Positions 13,090 through 22,456 of a DNA stretch of 64,000 nt are shown one piece after another. Source of the DNA: Uloborus plumipes (lineage: Eukaryota > Arthropoda > Arachnida > Araneae > Uloboridae); assembly GCA_038373865.1 (NCBI GenBank), contig JAXGGA010002929.1:48038-112037 (forward strand), read 5' to 3'. A program made the position numbers and the translations under genes. The stretch's first letter is position 1; each line of letters begins with the position of its first letter. The notes below the pieces were generated by a model. That model was not told the origin of the DNA, searched no databases, and saw only the letters and a program-made list of their open reading frames with translations.

Positions 13090-13720
13090 AATACTTTCAG
13101 TGTCTTTTGCTCCAATAGCTGATTTTAGCCTCTGGTTTGCCTGTTTAAAAAATACATCAGCTGATTTTTGAGTGTCCTTTCTCTCCCTCTATTTACTAGT
13201 TTGACTTTTTCTTCTAACTTTTTAACAGATCCCTTAAAACTTGACAGCTTTTCTTTTTCTATTTTTCTTTGTTTCAACTTTTTTCATTTTCTTTTTCTAA
13301 TCTCTTCAAGGTAGAACTGGTATGATTTGCGTGCACCAAAAGCTAAATTTAAAAGTTCTTTATCGATTTGGAATTGTGTAACTGTAGAATAGCGCTTTAG
13401 AGCATCATATAATAAGCATGTCACCATACACATTCCGGCATCAAATATTTATCTTCCGAAAGAACTCTCCTGGATATTGAAAACCCCCCTCTCTACTTCA
13501 CTATTACCATGAGACAAAATGTGACTAAAAATAAATATTACTTTCTCTGATGAAAATTATTAAAATTTGGGTGGCTTAGATAGATTATAATTCCATTAGC
13601 TTGACTAGAGAACAGATCCGATGAGCATATGTCTGCCGCTTTTACCATTAAAATCTGGCTTATTTGGGATAGTTTCCGAAGAGGCTCAAGCATAATTTTT
13701 TTTTTTTTGATGCATCCCGA
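13090..13720 (-). pseudogene. Broken hAT transposase, C-terminal dimerisation region
   Basis: Reading on the minus strand and allowing frame changes gives a peptide with KAADICSSDLFSSQANGI, then SHGNSEVERG at about 13470-13500. The latter is the hAT-family C-terminal motif of the 'N-x-E/D-V-E-R-x-F-S' kind. A one-base frame change in a G run leads to FSISRRVLSEDKYL, then a lysine-rich tail (YLEEIRKRKMKKVETKKN). Several stops and frame changes make it non-functional. It lies inside the 6738-17712 element, between the 7242-13076 insertion and the foldback at 13727, and probably belongs to that element. Upstream transposase parts were not recognised. Confidence 0.6.
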
Positions 13721-13726
13721 TTCAGT

Positions 13727-13870
13727 TCTGTACCTCAGAACCAGACTAACGTAAGTCCATTTTCGCCATTTTTCAGTAGAGGGGAAAAACGATGTATTCG
13801 ACAATCGTTTTTCCCCTCTACCGAAAAATGACGAAAATGGACTTACGTTAGTCTGGTTCTGAGGTACAGA
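13727..13870. repeat. Foldback element: 67-bp inverted arms, 10-bp loop
   Basis: Arms 13727-13793 and 13804-13870 are reverse complements with only two mismatches in 67; the loop is gtattcgaca. If the ends are taken as CTGTACCTCAGAACC, the flanks share AGTT on each side, a possible 4-bp duplication. It looks like a very short foldback MITE and would form a long hairpin if transcribed. Confidence 0.88.
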
Positions 13871-13892
13871 GTTGTTCTTCTACTTAGCTGTC

Positions 13893-14102
13893 AAGCCGGG
13901 TTCACACTAGCCCCGGACGGACAGAAAACGGCCCGGAAAAACGGTGGCGTCTCCTCGTTGCCATGGAGATAGTCCGGAGGAAACGGTACCGGGCATTAAG
14001 CTGGGTTCACACTAGCCCCGGACGGACAGAAAACGGCCCGGAAAAACGGTGGCGTCTCCTCGTTGCCATGGAGATAGTCCGGAGGAAACGGTACCGGGCA
14101 TT
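13893..14102. repeat. 105-bp tandem duplication of a transposon end
   Basis: Bases 13893-13997 and 13998-14102 are identical except for one base (ccggg versus ctggg near the start). The unit includes the element's terminal inverted repeat, so this end carries two consecutive termini. Confidence 0.95.
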
Positions 14103-16701
14103 ATTCAACTGGTTGAATAATGCACGGGCCCGGGAGAAACGGATGTTTCATTTGGCCAATCATAGTCTAGCATGTAAAGATCGCTTCGGTAAGACGGTAA
14201 GTAATGGAGGCCAATGTTTATCTGTTCTTAGGTAGGTTAGTGCAAAAGTTGTCTCTTGATCATGTTGTGAAGTTGTGATATTAATTATTTTCAGTGAAAA
14301 TTCAAACATATAGAATTTGAAGAAAAAGTTTGATCTAGTGTAATCGAATATTCAAACGACAAGCACAATAAAATATGAAACGAATGTAAAACTTGTACAT
14401 GTTTTGCCACTTGCTTCGTTAGCATTTTCAGAATTTCGCTCTTGTTCTATATTTTAAGTGTCGGTGGTCATTTTTCAAAAAAGATATTTTTCTGAAGTAC
14501 AGAGCTATTTTTTGTATCATATGGAACCTGACAGCAATTAAATATAGTCAACACATCATCTTCAAGCTTCTATATTTTAGAAGGAAGATTGTGGAAAAAT
14601 GAAAAAAAGGGAACAGTTCCCGATGGCTACTCTTTTCAATTGACTAGAGTTTCTTCTAGCTTTAGATTAGATTAGCTTTCAGGACTCCCTTAAAAGAAGA
14701 CAATGGTGTATAAATATACATTCAGGTAAGCTGCTGTACATTTATTTACATTCGATATAGTAAGTTTCCATCCCGTCATATTTTGAAATGTGTTAAAATT
14801 CTAAGGATAAAAGTTCTTGCTCTTTTATAGCTTTATGAACATTGAATATTTCTTATTATCTTTGTTTTTCACTATTAACAAGAAGTAAAGTTGGAGAGTT
14901 CCTGACTTGAGTTCAGCAATGAACTTCAAATGGCTGGCGACAAAATGTAACAAACAGAATCCTAGTATTCAAAAATTGTAAGATTTGTTTCATTTTATGA
15001 GAAAGGCTGCAATCTGTTTCTTCATTGTGAGAGAAAACCCTAAAAATTTTAAAGAACAAAATCTCGAATTTTTGCGAACAAAGTGTTTTACCATATTTTC
15101 CGAGAGGTAGCTAATCCAAGGTACCATGTACGTGCAGTTTTTAGTTTCGCATCTTGTTTTTAAGTATTCCCCAGTGTCAAATCTGTGCAAAAACTGCTGA
15201 AAAAAATTCAGCGATTTTGAGAACATTTTTTGTTTCTATAATGCTTTTCTGTAAGGTGAAATCGAGAAAATACTCATTGTCCCCCTCCCGCTCTGGAAAA
15301 TTGTGAAATGACGTGACTGGACTGCATGTAATGATTTTACGTATGTATGACAAAATTTGTTGAAGTTTGTTAAGAAATTTGATAACAACTAAATTCTTTC
15401 ACTGAATTTCCTTTTTATGTCGTAATGAGTGAGCGCATATTACATGTGCATGTTGTCAAATTATGAGAGGATATTGGCAAAAAAAAAGGCAGATTTGATA
15501 GTGTAACTTTTTCTCGTCTATCACAAGATTTTCTGTTTTTTTCTTTGGTGGCAGGAATTTATTAGCAAAAAAAAAAAACAGAATTATGTCCCATAACTTG
15601 TGAACTAATATTTAAAATGGACATAATTAAAAATTTACTTAATACTTTTAATAGTATAATGGAAAAAGGAATTAGATGAGGATACCATTGCCTCAAGTAG
15701 GCAATGGCATAGTTAAGAAAAAAAGGGGAAGGGCAGGGGTGATAAGGCTAGTTTTAGCTCTTTTTTATTGTCAAAAAAGGAAAGTATCTGAGTTTCGAAG
15801 GAGGATAGTTCCCTAAATCCCCTCTCCCCCTAGATTTGATCCCTGACAGTAAATGTCAAAAAAAAAAAAAAAAGAAATATTTCTTTAGAAAGTTGCTTTT
15901 TTTTTTTTCAATTTAAATTTCAGCACATGAATAACAAATTAAGTCTTTTATAAGAGGGTACGGAATGTGTTATCTGAAACTCTTTTAAACTCTAGGGGGA
16001 AAACTTGATCTGTTGTATATTGTCTACATATGTGTGATGAGTTGAAGATAAAATTCTACTTCCGTGAATTCTTTTCGGGGCCCTGGAGTAGTTTTCAGTA
16101 ATAAATCAAATTTATATTTTATCAGAAATTCATTTTGTTATCAACTCAAATACATTTTAAAGTGAATCAAGTGAAACTACTGTATCAAAAATCACCATGA
16201 GCAAAGCTTGACTATTTATTTTTGAAACCATTCTCTTATTCTTTAATTTCACTTTGGAGATCATCGTACCATCGGTTTTGAATCATTTACGGACATAATT
16301 TGACGAAATTTTTGCTATATATTTTACCGAGTCAAATGCTTTTTCTATTTGCTTGCTCTTATTAATCCTGAAATTTAAATCGTTTAATATATCTTCGGAA
16401 ATGTAGAAATATTGCCATGTGTAAAACCCCATAAAGCTGCATTTTTTTGCATTTATATGAATATCATAAAAATATCATGTAGTTCATGTTAGCTACAAAT
16501 TGATAATGCTGTCTGCTTAAGAAGTTGATGTCTAAACACAGCACCGATAGGCCGACAGTAAGCGATTTGATTGGTTACAAAGTTTCTGCCCGTGACAGAT
16601 TTTCTGCAGTGTGAATTGACAACCGTTTTTCCCGGCCCGGGTGACGTCACTCCGTGTCCGGGCCGTTTTCCGTCCGTCCGGGGCTAGTGTGAACCTGGCT
16701 T
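13893..16701. mobile_element. DNA transposon with GC-rich termini, unassigned family
   Basis: The left end (GGGTTCACACTAGCCCCGG followed by ACGGACAGAAAACGGCCCGG) reappears inverted at 16640-16701 with only a few differences over about 40 bases. TGTC flanks both ends (13889-13892 and 16702-16705), suggesting a 4-bp duplication. The left terminus is present twice in tandem (13893-13997 and 13998-14102). A 12-bp-arm palindrome (gcattattcaac / gttgaataatgc) follows at about 14097-14122. The GC-rich ends contrast with an AT-rich interior of 2.5 kb in which I find no convincing transposase. Confidence 0.65.
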
Positions 16702-17712
16702 TGTCACGTGCTGTTTTTGACCCAAGTAGGAGTTTCGTAGGATAAAGGGGCGAATCGTCAGCTCGAGCCGTTTTTACGATTCCTTCATCCTTAAGAAATA
16801 TAATTTTTCTTCGCCCTTTTGATCGATATGCATGTCTGAATTTCCTCTTCACGAAGTAAAAAATAATGTACTATCATACAAGGGCCAATTTAAAAGACGA
16901 AAACTCAGCGAAGTGATTTAATTTCCAAATTTCGGCTTCCAAACTTTATCTTCTTCTTTTCACGAGAACTATAGAGTTTGAGCGTTTGATTATTAATTCA
17001 GCAATCCCTGCATCTAATATTCGAAGCAAAAATCCCCACCTTTCCTCCAACAATTACTTTTCAAGAGATATTTGCATAAAATCTGACCTTTTTCTAAACT
17101 TTTGCAATAGCAAAAAATATGTCTTTTGTAATTTCCAATTTTCGTTTTGGTTATATTTTTAAAAACTCCAGACACGTATTTGGGACAATATTGTCTACCT
17201 GCAGTAGAAATTTGAAAGCATTTTGCTGAATAGTTTTTTTTTTTTAATTCATATATTTGCATTTTGTCTAAAGTATTGCATCGCACTGTAGCTGCCCTGT
17301 GCCCAGTTTGCTGCAAGATCTGCACTGTATAAGGTTTCCGCTTCTGGAAAAGCTCAGATATTGGTAACGTACGAAGTATGTAAATCCATTCCATACAAGA
17401 TCGACTTTCGTTTTTGTATCACCTAAGCCAAGCCCAACTTGTTGATTGGATGCAGTGGATTGGTGCAGCCCATAACGTATATTTAGGGAAGGTTTTATTC
17501 TTGAAATGCAAATGATTTAAAAACATAGGTGAAAGAAAATCTCCAGGTGTTTCAAAAAAAAAAAAAAAAAAACTAACGTCGGCGGGAAAAAGTCTCCAAA
17601 AAAGCAGATTCAGTGAAAAAAAGTAGCTTTTTGGCCTGTTTTTGCATAAAAAAGTAGCTAAAGTCGCCTTGTGTCCAAAAAAGTAGCATTTAAGTATCCT
17701 GTGGCAACCCTG
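16702..17712. other. Right part of the 6738-17712 element
   Basis: This stretch holds minus-strand open reading segments, the longest at 17014-17394 (126 codons), which I do not recognise. It may be degraded transposase or accessory coding sequence of the surrounding element. Near 17600-17700 the AAAAAAGTAGC motif is repeated next to the terminus. Confidence 0.35.
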
Positions 17713-18099
17713 TATTGTGACATTTGGTATAAATAACTATCTTGCAAAATTTTAAGCTATTTGAAGATTATTAAGCGACCGCTCAACATCATTAAATATT
17801 TCAAAAACCTAATTTATTGAGTAATTATTTTTTTCACCAAGTTTTATAAAATTTACTCAATACAAAAGCATTTCTATCGATACTTTTCTTTTAACAATAT
17901 GGAATAATTACAATCTCAAATACATTTTTTGCTAAAATTACTTTAAAAAAAATTTTATACACCAATGCTGCTTATTTTCGTGATGTTCCAATGTTTGAAA
18001 AATGAGCCGATGTTGCTCGTCATTAGTAAGTTGCAAATTGAAACCACTTGCTAATTTAATTGCTTGCTTAGCACAATCATTTACTACCTTCAATGCAGA

Positions 18100-18250
18100 C
18101 AGGCCAGTCATTTAGGGGGGGGGGGTCAATGCCCCCCCCCGACTTTGAGAACTCATGATTACATTTAGTGGGCGTGGTTTTGTTTTCTGTGAAATTGTAT
18201 GTGTTTTACCCTTTGCCCCCACCCTGGAAAAACTTGAAATGACGGGCCTG
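18100..18250. mobile_element. 151-bp hAT MITE with exact 8-bp duplication
   Basis: Left end CAGGCCAGTCATTTAGG and reversed right end CAGGCCCGTCATTTCAAG are inverted repeats (13 of 14). An exact duplication AATGCAGA flanks both sides (18092-18099, 18251-18258). It interrupts the transposase-like remnant at 17960-19660. Confidence 0.88.
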
Positions 18251-18860
18251 AATGCAGACACTATTTCCTTAGCTTGATTGTATTTATTTCTTCCAACCCA
18301 AGTACGAACATCAACTGACAAAAATTATTATCCAGTTTCATTACAGCTGATTCTAAATCCGTTCTTTCACAAAATATGATAATGTTATTCTGAAAAGATT
18401 CAACGTGGTTGGCTTCGTCTTTTAAGACCCTTTTTGGTTTTTGGACGCTATAAAGCTTTTACTATGGCAGCTTTTTCCTTTGGAGGCACGCGATCTGTAA
18501 AAAAAGCTATAATCATACCAAATCCTCACTTAGCTATCAAAGTTTTCCTTTAAGTTTTTAATAAGTGCTCTAAGAGCCACTTCACTATCAATTTCTGTGT
18601 ATAGCTCTAGTATTTGTAGAAGATGTAAGTCATTATGAGGTACATTGCAGCTACTGGGGGTACTGAGCCACAATTTTGCATAGATTGTTGTCATGAACAG
18701 AATTCTTTTTAATGCTAAAATCTCATAAGATGCTAATTTGTATTCCTCGTGAAAGCACAAATTCTTCAAGCAGTAAACTCCTTTTGCCATCCATCTTGCC
18801 ATGTGATAGGCACCTGGGAATTAAACATACAACCAGGAACATGATCTGCATCACCAAGAG

Positions 18861-19282
18861 TATACAAATACAAATGCGACGACCAGCAACAGGCTCTGGG
18901 CCCAACAGGGCTGCTCCTAGTCAAATTATAGACCCCAATGAAGATCAATGGCCCTCTTAAAACTATCTACTCCCTTGCTCCTTACCGCCTCTTCCGGTAA
19001 ACTATTCCAAATTCCCACTACTCTGCTAAAATTGTAATTTTTCCGAATTTCCAGGTTATCCTGAGATTTAAACAGCTTATAACAATGACCCTTGTCCTGC
19101 TTTCCGTGCAAAAATTTAACCCTGTAACATCATTCATTTTGATAATTTTAAACAACTGAATCATGTCCTCCCTGATTCTCATTTGCTCAAGACTATACAT
19201 GTTAAGCATTCTAAATCTGGAATCATAGTCTAAATTAGAAAATCCATTCGCTAACCTTGTTGCCCTCCTTTGTACCCTTTGG
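18861..19282 (-). mobile_element. CR1-like retrotransposon, 3' fragment
   Basis: On the minus strand this is the 3' end of the same retrotransposon family as 53866-55285. It has peptide fragments such as MLNMYSLEQMRI and SRVVGIWNSLPEEAVRS, the 3' UTR phrase around caacaggctctgggcccaac, and a tail of tacaaa units. It is 5'-truncated, as is usual for CR1, and frameshifted. It inserted into the transposase-like remnant. Confidence 0.88.
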
Positions 19283-20600
19283 TATTAGTTTTTAAAAATT
19301 CGAATCACTTTAACAAAAGTGCTAGCTTTTGATTCAATGTCTAATCTTGATGCAGCCTCAATTGAAGACTCAAATAACATACTTTGTTGTTCTCCTGTTT
19401 TTGCTTTTTCTTCTTGATTTCTCTTATTACCTTTTCTTGTTTGTTGCTTTTCTTGCTAGTTTTTGAAATGTCAGTTTTCGCCTCCCATAAAATTCATCCT
19501 TTTCCCTACTTGGTCCTGAAGGAACTTCCAATCTTCAGGTATTTTAATGGTATATTCACTGTCTGCCTGCATAAGAAATATCAAACATTTTTTCTTCATT
19601 TCTTCATTGAACTCCTTTTCGATTTGTCATTGCCTCTTGGATGCCCTCCTATGTTTTTTTAAATACATTTTGGCATATTTTTCATAGATCATTTTCAGTT
19701 TGGTCACAACATTTGGTTTTTGTGTTATCGGTAAGCATCTTTCTGATAATGTTAATTTCCTAATCTTTAAATCATGAAATAGCCGGCCCAGTGCTTCACC
19801 ATTTGTTGGTAATTGGTTGTTATTATGTATATCAAGAACTGAAACAAGTTGTTCTATCAGCTATATTACAGTGTGGATATGATATTGTGAAAACTACTTT
19901 TGAATTCTCATACCACTTATTGTAAAATTAATATAAAGTCAATGTACTGTTATTTAACTATAGAAAATATTCATTAAAATTAAACTTACTTCTGAAAAAT
20001 TTAGAAAATTAAAACTAAATCAAAAATGAATATAATGTAAGCTTTAGTTTTTATATAAAATGCTGACACACAATTTTAAAGTTAGAGCTACAGTAAGTCG
20101 AGAACAAAATGGCAGTGTTCCGTTTACCTAAAATGGCGATTAAAAATTACAGTTTCAGAGTTCTGAAAACACTGAAGTTAACAATAACTGATAAAATTTA
20201 ATGTAGAAAACATTCTGCTTTAAACTATATTATGCTTAAAATGTACAAATTAATGAATAAACAATAAAAATTTTTTTTAAATATTTGTTGCATCATGCAT
20301 ATTTTGTACCGAAAATAGGGCATAAAAATGATTTTGGGTGCTCATGAGAGGTCTGTTAATCTTAAAATATTTGGCTAAAATTTTTACCACACCTTTAGAA
20401 TGTCATTTGGCACAACTTAGTGGGTATGCACATTGATTTTTGAAAATTATTTTTTTTGGGACGGTCTATGCAACATTTTGTATACCACTTTTTTGATTAC
20501 TTACTTTTATTTCCAATGATTTTCCACAAGTTTTTTACTTTTGTATTATACCAATTATTGTTTTACATCTTACTACTATTATATATGCGAAAGTTTGTAT

Positions 20601-20634
20601 GGATGGATGGATGGATGTATGGATGGATGTATGT
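20601..20634. repeat. GGAT/GTAT microsatellite
   Basis: About eight imperfect copies of atgg/atgt tetranucleotides are found near the start of the Helitron-like segment. Confidence 0.85.
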
Positions 20635-21155
20635 TTGTTCCTCTTTCACGCAAAAACTACTGAATGGATTTTGATGAAACTTTTACCACAATGTAGCTTA
20701 TACATCAGAATAACACATAGGCTATAATTTAAAACGATATTCAAAAAAGTTCGATCGGTAGCGCCTTTTTCATTCCAATTTAAGGTACATTATTTCTCAT
20801 AAATCAAAAGGCATTGACCAAACTAATTCAGTATTTAGTGTATCATCTCAACTCCCTGTCGAAAGCTATAATTGCGGGCATCATTTCTTCTTTCCGTATT
20901 TAATGTTCAAGGCTTTTCTCAAGTCAAATCATGAAGGTTTTTTTTCCAGCTTCATGGGGAATATCCAGGCTTTTACCATGATTTGTATTTAAAACATTTT
21001 GTATAGTCTTAGTTGTACAAGTAGAATATTTATCCTTAAGCAATGTGTTTCTTAATGTGCATTGCTGCGTGAAAATATTATTTCTTTAGAATAAATTGTA
21101 TTCCTTTATTAGTAAATTGTTCACTGTATCAATTATTTTCACAAGTTTCGTAAAT

Positions 21156-21322
21156 TTGTCGGTCCTGCTTAATCGGGTAACGAATAAACGAATAAAATAT
21201 CCTGGAACTGGATATTTCCCATGCCATAGTCGCAATACTAAAGATTCCGTTTAATCGAATTCTCCGCTTAATCAAATAATATTTCTTGGAACCGACAGTA
21301 TTCGTTTGAGCGGGGCCGACAG
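21156..21322. mobile_element. TA-flanked MITE, 'CCCCGCTTAA' family
   Basis: The right end (reversed CTGTCGGCCCCGCTCAAACG) and a decayed left end (TTGTCGGTCCTGCTTAATCG) are inverted. Internal cgaataa/ccgcttaatc motifs match the other copies at 39742, 52979 and 63577. TA follows the right end. It is probably a non-autonomous pogo/mariner-class element. Confidence 0.7.
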
Positions 21323-22456
21323 TATATGTTTTAGAGTATCGGTAATGTAATTGCTTGAAGAGATTGGCAACTAATAAATGGATTGGGTTCATTATTTTCC
21401 AATTTAATGGAACTTTAAATACAACTTTACGGTATTTTTAAAAAAAATTTTGCGCTGACTGGGCGGGTACTTACAATCGGTCACTTAGAATCCAATCGAA
21501 CAGGTATCTTGCCGAATTTGTTGCAAGAATATTATAATAACTATATATTGGTAATTTTTTCAACTGACGCCAGTTTTGGCGCCAAAGACTATGTAATAAT
21601 ACTTTACTTCTTACATGATATAACTAAAATAAAACGATTGTTGTCTGATATTTGTAGACTGCGCCAAAATCTTAATCATCGAGATAATACTCCCACAGTT
21701 GAAGAAAAGTTCAGGCTTTTTTTTTTTTTGGCCGATCCCGTACGTTGTCATTAAAAAAACTTTTAAAACTTATGTCAAAGCGTAAAGTAATCCGCATACG
21801 AAATTAATCAAACCCCAAAACTAAAATTACCAATAATTTGTGTTTTTCGCACAAATAATTGTCAAATGCTCCCTACAAATTTCGAAATCACTTAGGACAA
21901 AAACTTTTAGCGTCATTTCATGGTCAGCAATATTTTCTCAACATTAAATGACAATTTTTCTTTGACAAAAATTACTGACTTAATAATACTTAAGCATATT
22001 TTCATAAAGTAGGGAGGGGAGCAAAAGTATCCTAGGTATCCCAAAACAATTACCGCAAATTTAGCGACATTTTAAATCGTCAAAGCGGTATGTTTTGAGT
22101 TCTTTTAGTTTAGGAAAAAAAATCGATTATAAATTGGTTCTCAATATTTTCACTGGACCAGGCAACGCCGGGTATTTTTGCTAGTTTAAATATATTTTGT
22201 GAAAGTTCTTCAATTCTAAGTTTTGTTTATTATTTTTTTGTAAAAAAGACCAAAATCATTTCACAAGTTTCATTTTTCGTAAAAAAAAAAGCTCACTGGT
22301 CCAAAAAAAAGTATTTTCAAGAGTTTTTAACATCTCACAATAGAAGGTTTCTTTTTTTATGTAAAGAAAATTAAGGAGAGAGAGAGAGAAAGATAAAACC
22401 TCACTGGTTCATAAGCTTTTGCAGGTCTGCTGGGCAAAAAAGGTTGAGAAACACTG

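Larger units (their letters stand above)
6738..17712. mobile_element. hAT-like element with CAGGGTTGCCAC termini
   Basis: The left terminus CAGGGTTGCCACAAGGA and reversed right terminus CAGGGTTGCCACAGGA match over 13 bases. TATTG flanks both sides (6733-6737, 17713-17717), a possible 5-bp duplication. Just inside each end, the motif AAAAAAGTAGC and the phrase agtcgcctt recur in the same orientation. The element is split by later insertions at 7242-13076, 13727-13870 and 13893-16701. A broken hAT transposase on the minus strand at 13090-13720 is probably its own. Confidence 0.65.
17960..19660 (-). pseudogene. Transposase-like ORF remnant of an arthropod-type DNA element
   Basis: Minus-strand pieces in order are: 19300-19660 (peptide with YTIKIPEDWKFLQDQVGKR and later SIEAASRLDIESKAS); 18530-18805 (ARWMAKGVYCLKNLCFHEEYK, then LYTEIDSEVALRALIKNL); and 17960-18090 (VVNDCAKQAIKLASGFN, then TNDEQHRLIFQTLEHHEN). 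I recognise this order from transposon-encoded proteins common in arthropod genomes, but I cannot name the superfamily with certainty. It is interrupted by a CR1 fragment (18861-19282) and a MITE (18100-18250) and has many stops. It may have been the transposase of the outer 6476-22456 element. Confidence 0.6.
20567..22186 (+). mobile_element. Helitron-like element (tentative)
   Basis: The segment begins TCTTACTACTATTATATATG after an A and ends GGTATTTTTGCTAG before a T, as expected for Helitron insertion between A and T with TC and CTAG ends. A GGAT microsatellite (20601-20630) followed by the phrase ctctttcacgcaaaaactac is typical of many dispersed arthropod repeats of this kind. No Rep or helicase ORF is present. 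It contains an older copy of the CTGTCGG...MITE at 21156-21322. Confidence 0.4.
6476..22456. mobile_element. Outermost hAT-Charlie-like element hosting a nest of insertions
   Basis: The left end CAGGGATTCTCAACTGG and the reversed right end CAGTGTTTCTCAACCT are similar inverted termini of the hAT-Charlie kind. The flanks ctctaaag (6468-6475) and ctcaaaaa (22457-22464) match at 6 of 8 bases. Subterminal sequences are also alike (a 'ctgca...actggtcc'-type motif near each end). Everything between appears to have accumulated inside it: at least two large DNA elements, several MITEs, a CR1 fragment and a Helitron-like segment. The pairing of these two ends over 16 kb is inferred. Confidence 0.5.

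Noticed and set aside
13963..14235. Plus-strand open frame with a repeated peptide
   Set aside because: The repeat is the translated 105-bp tandem duplication of a transposon terminus, not a protein repeat.
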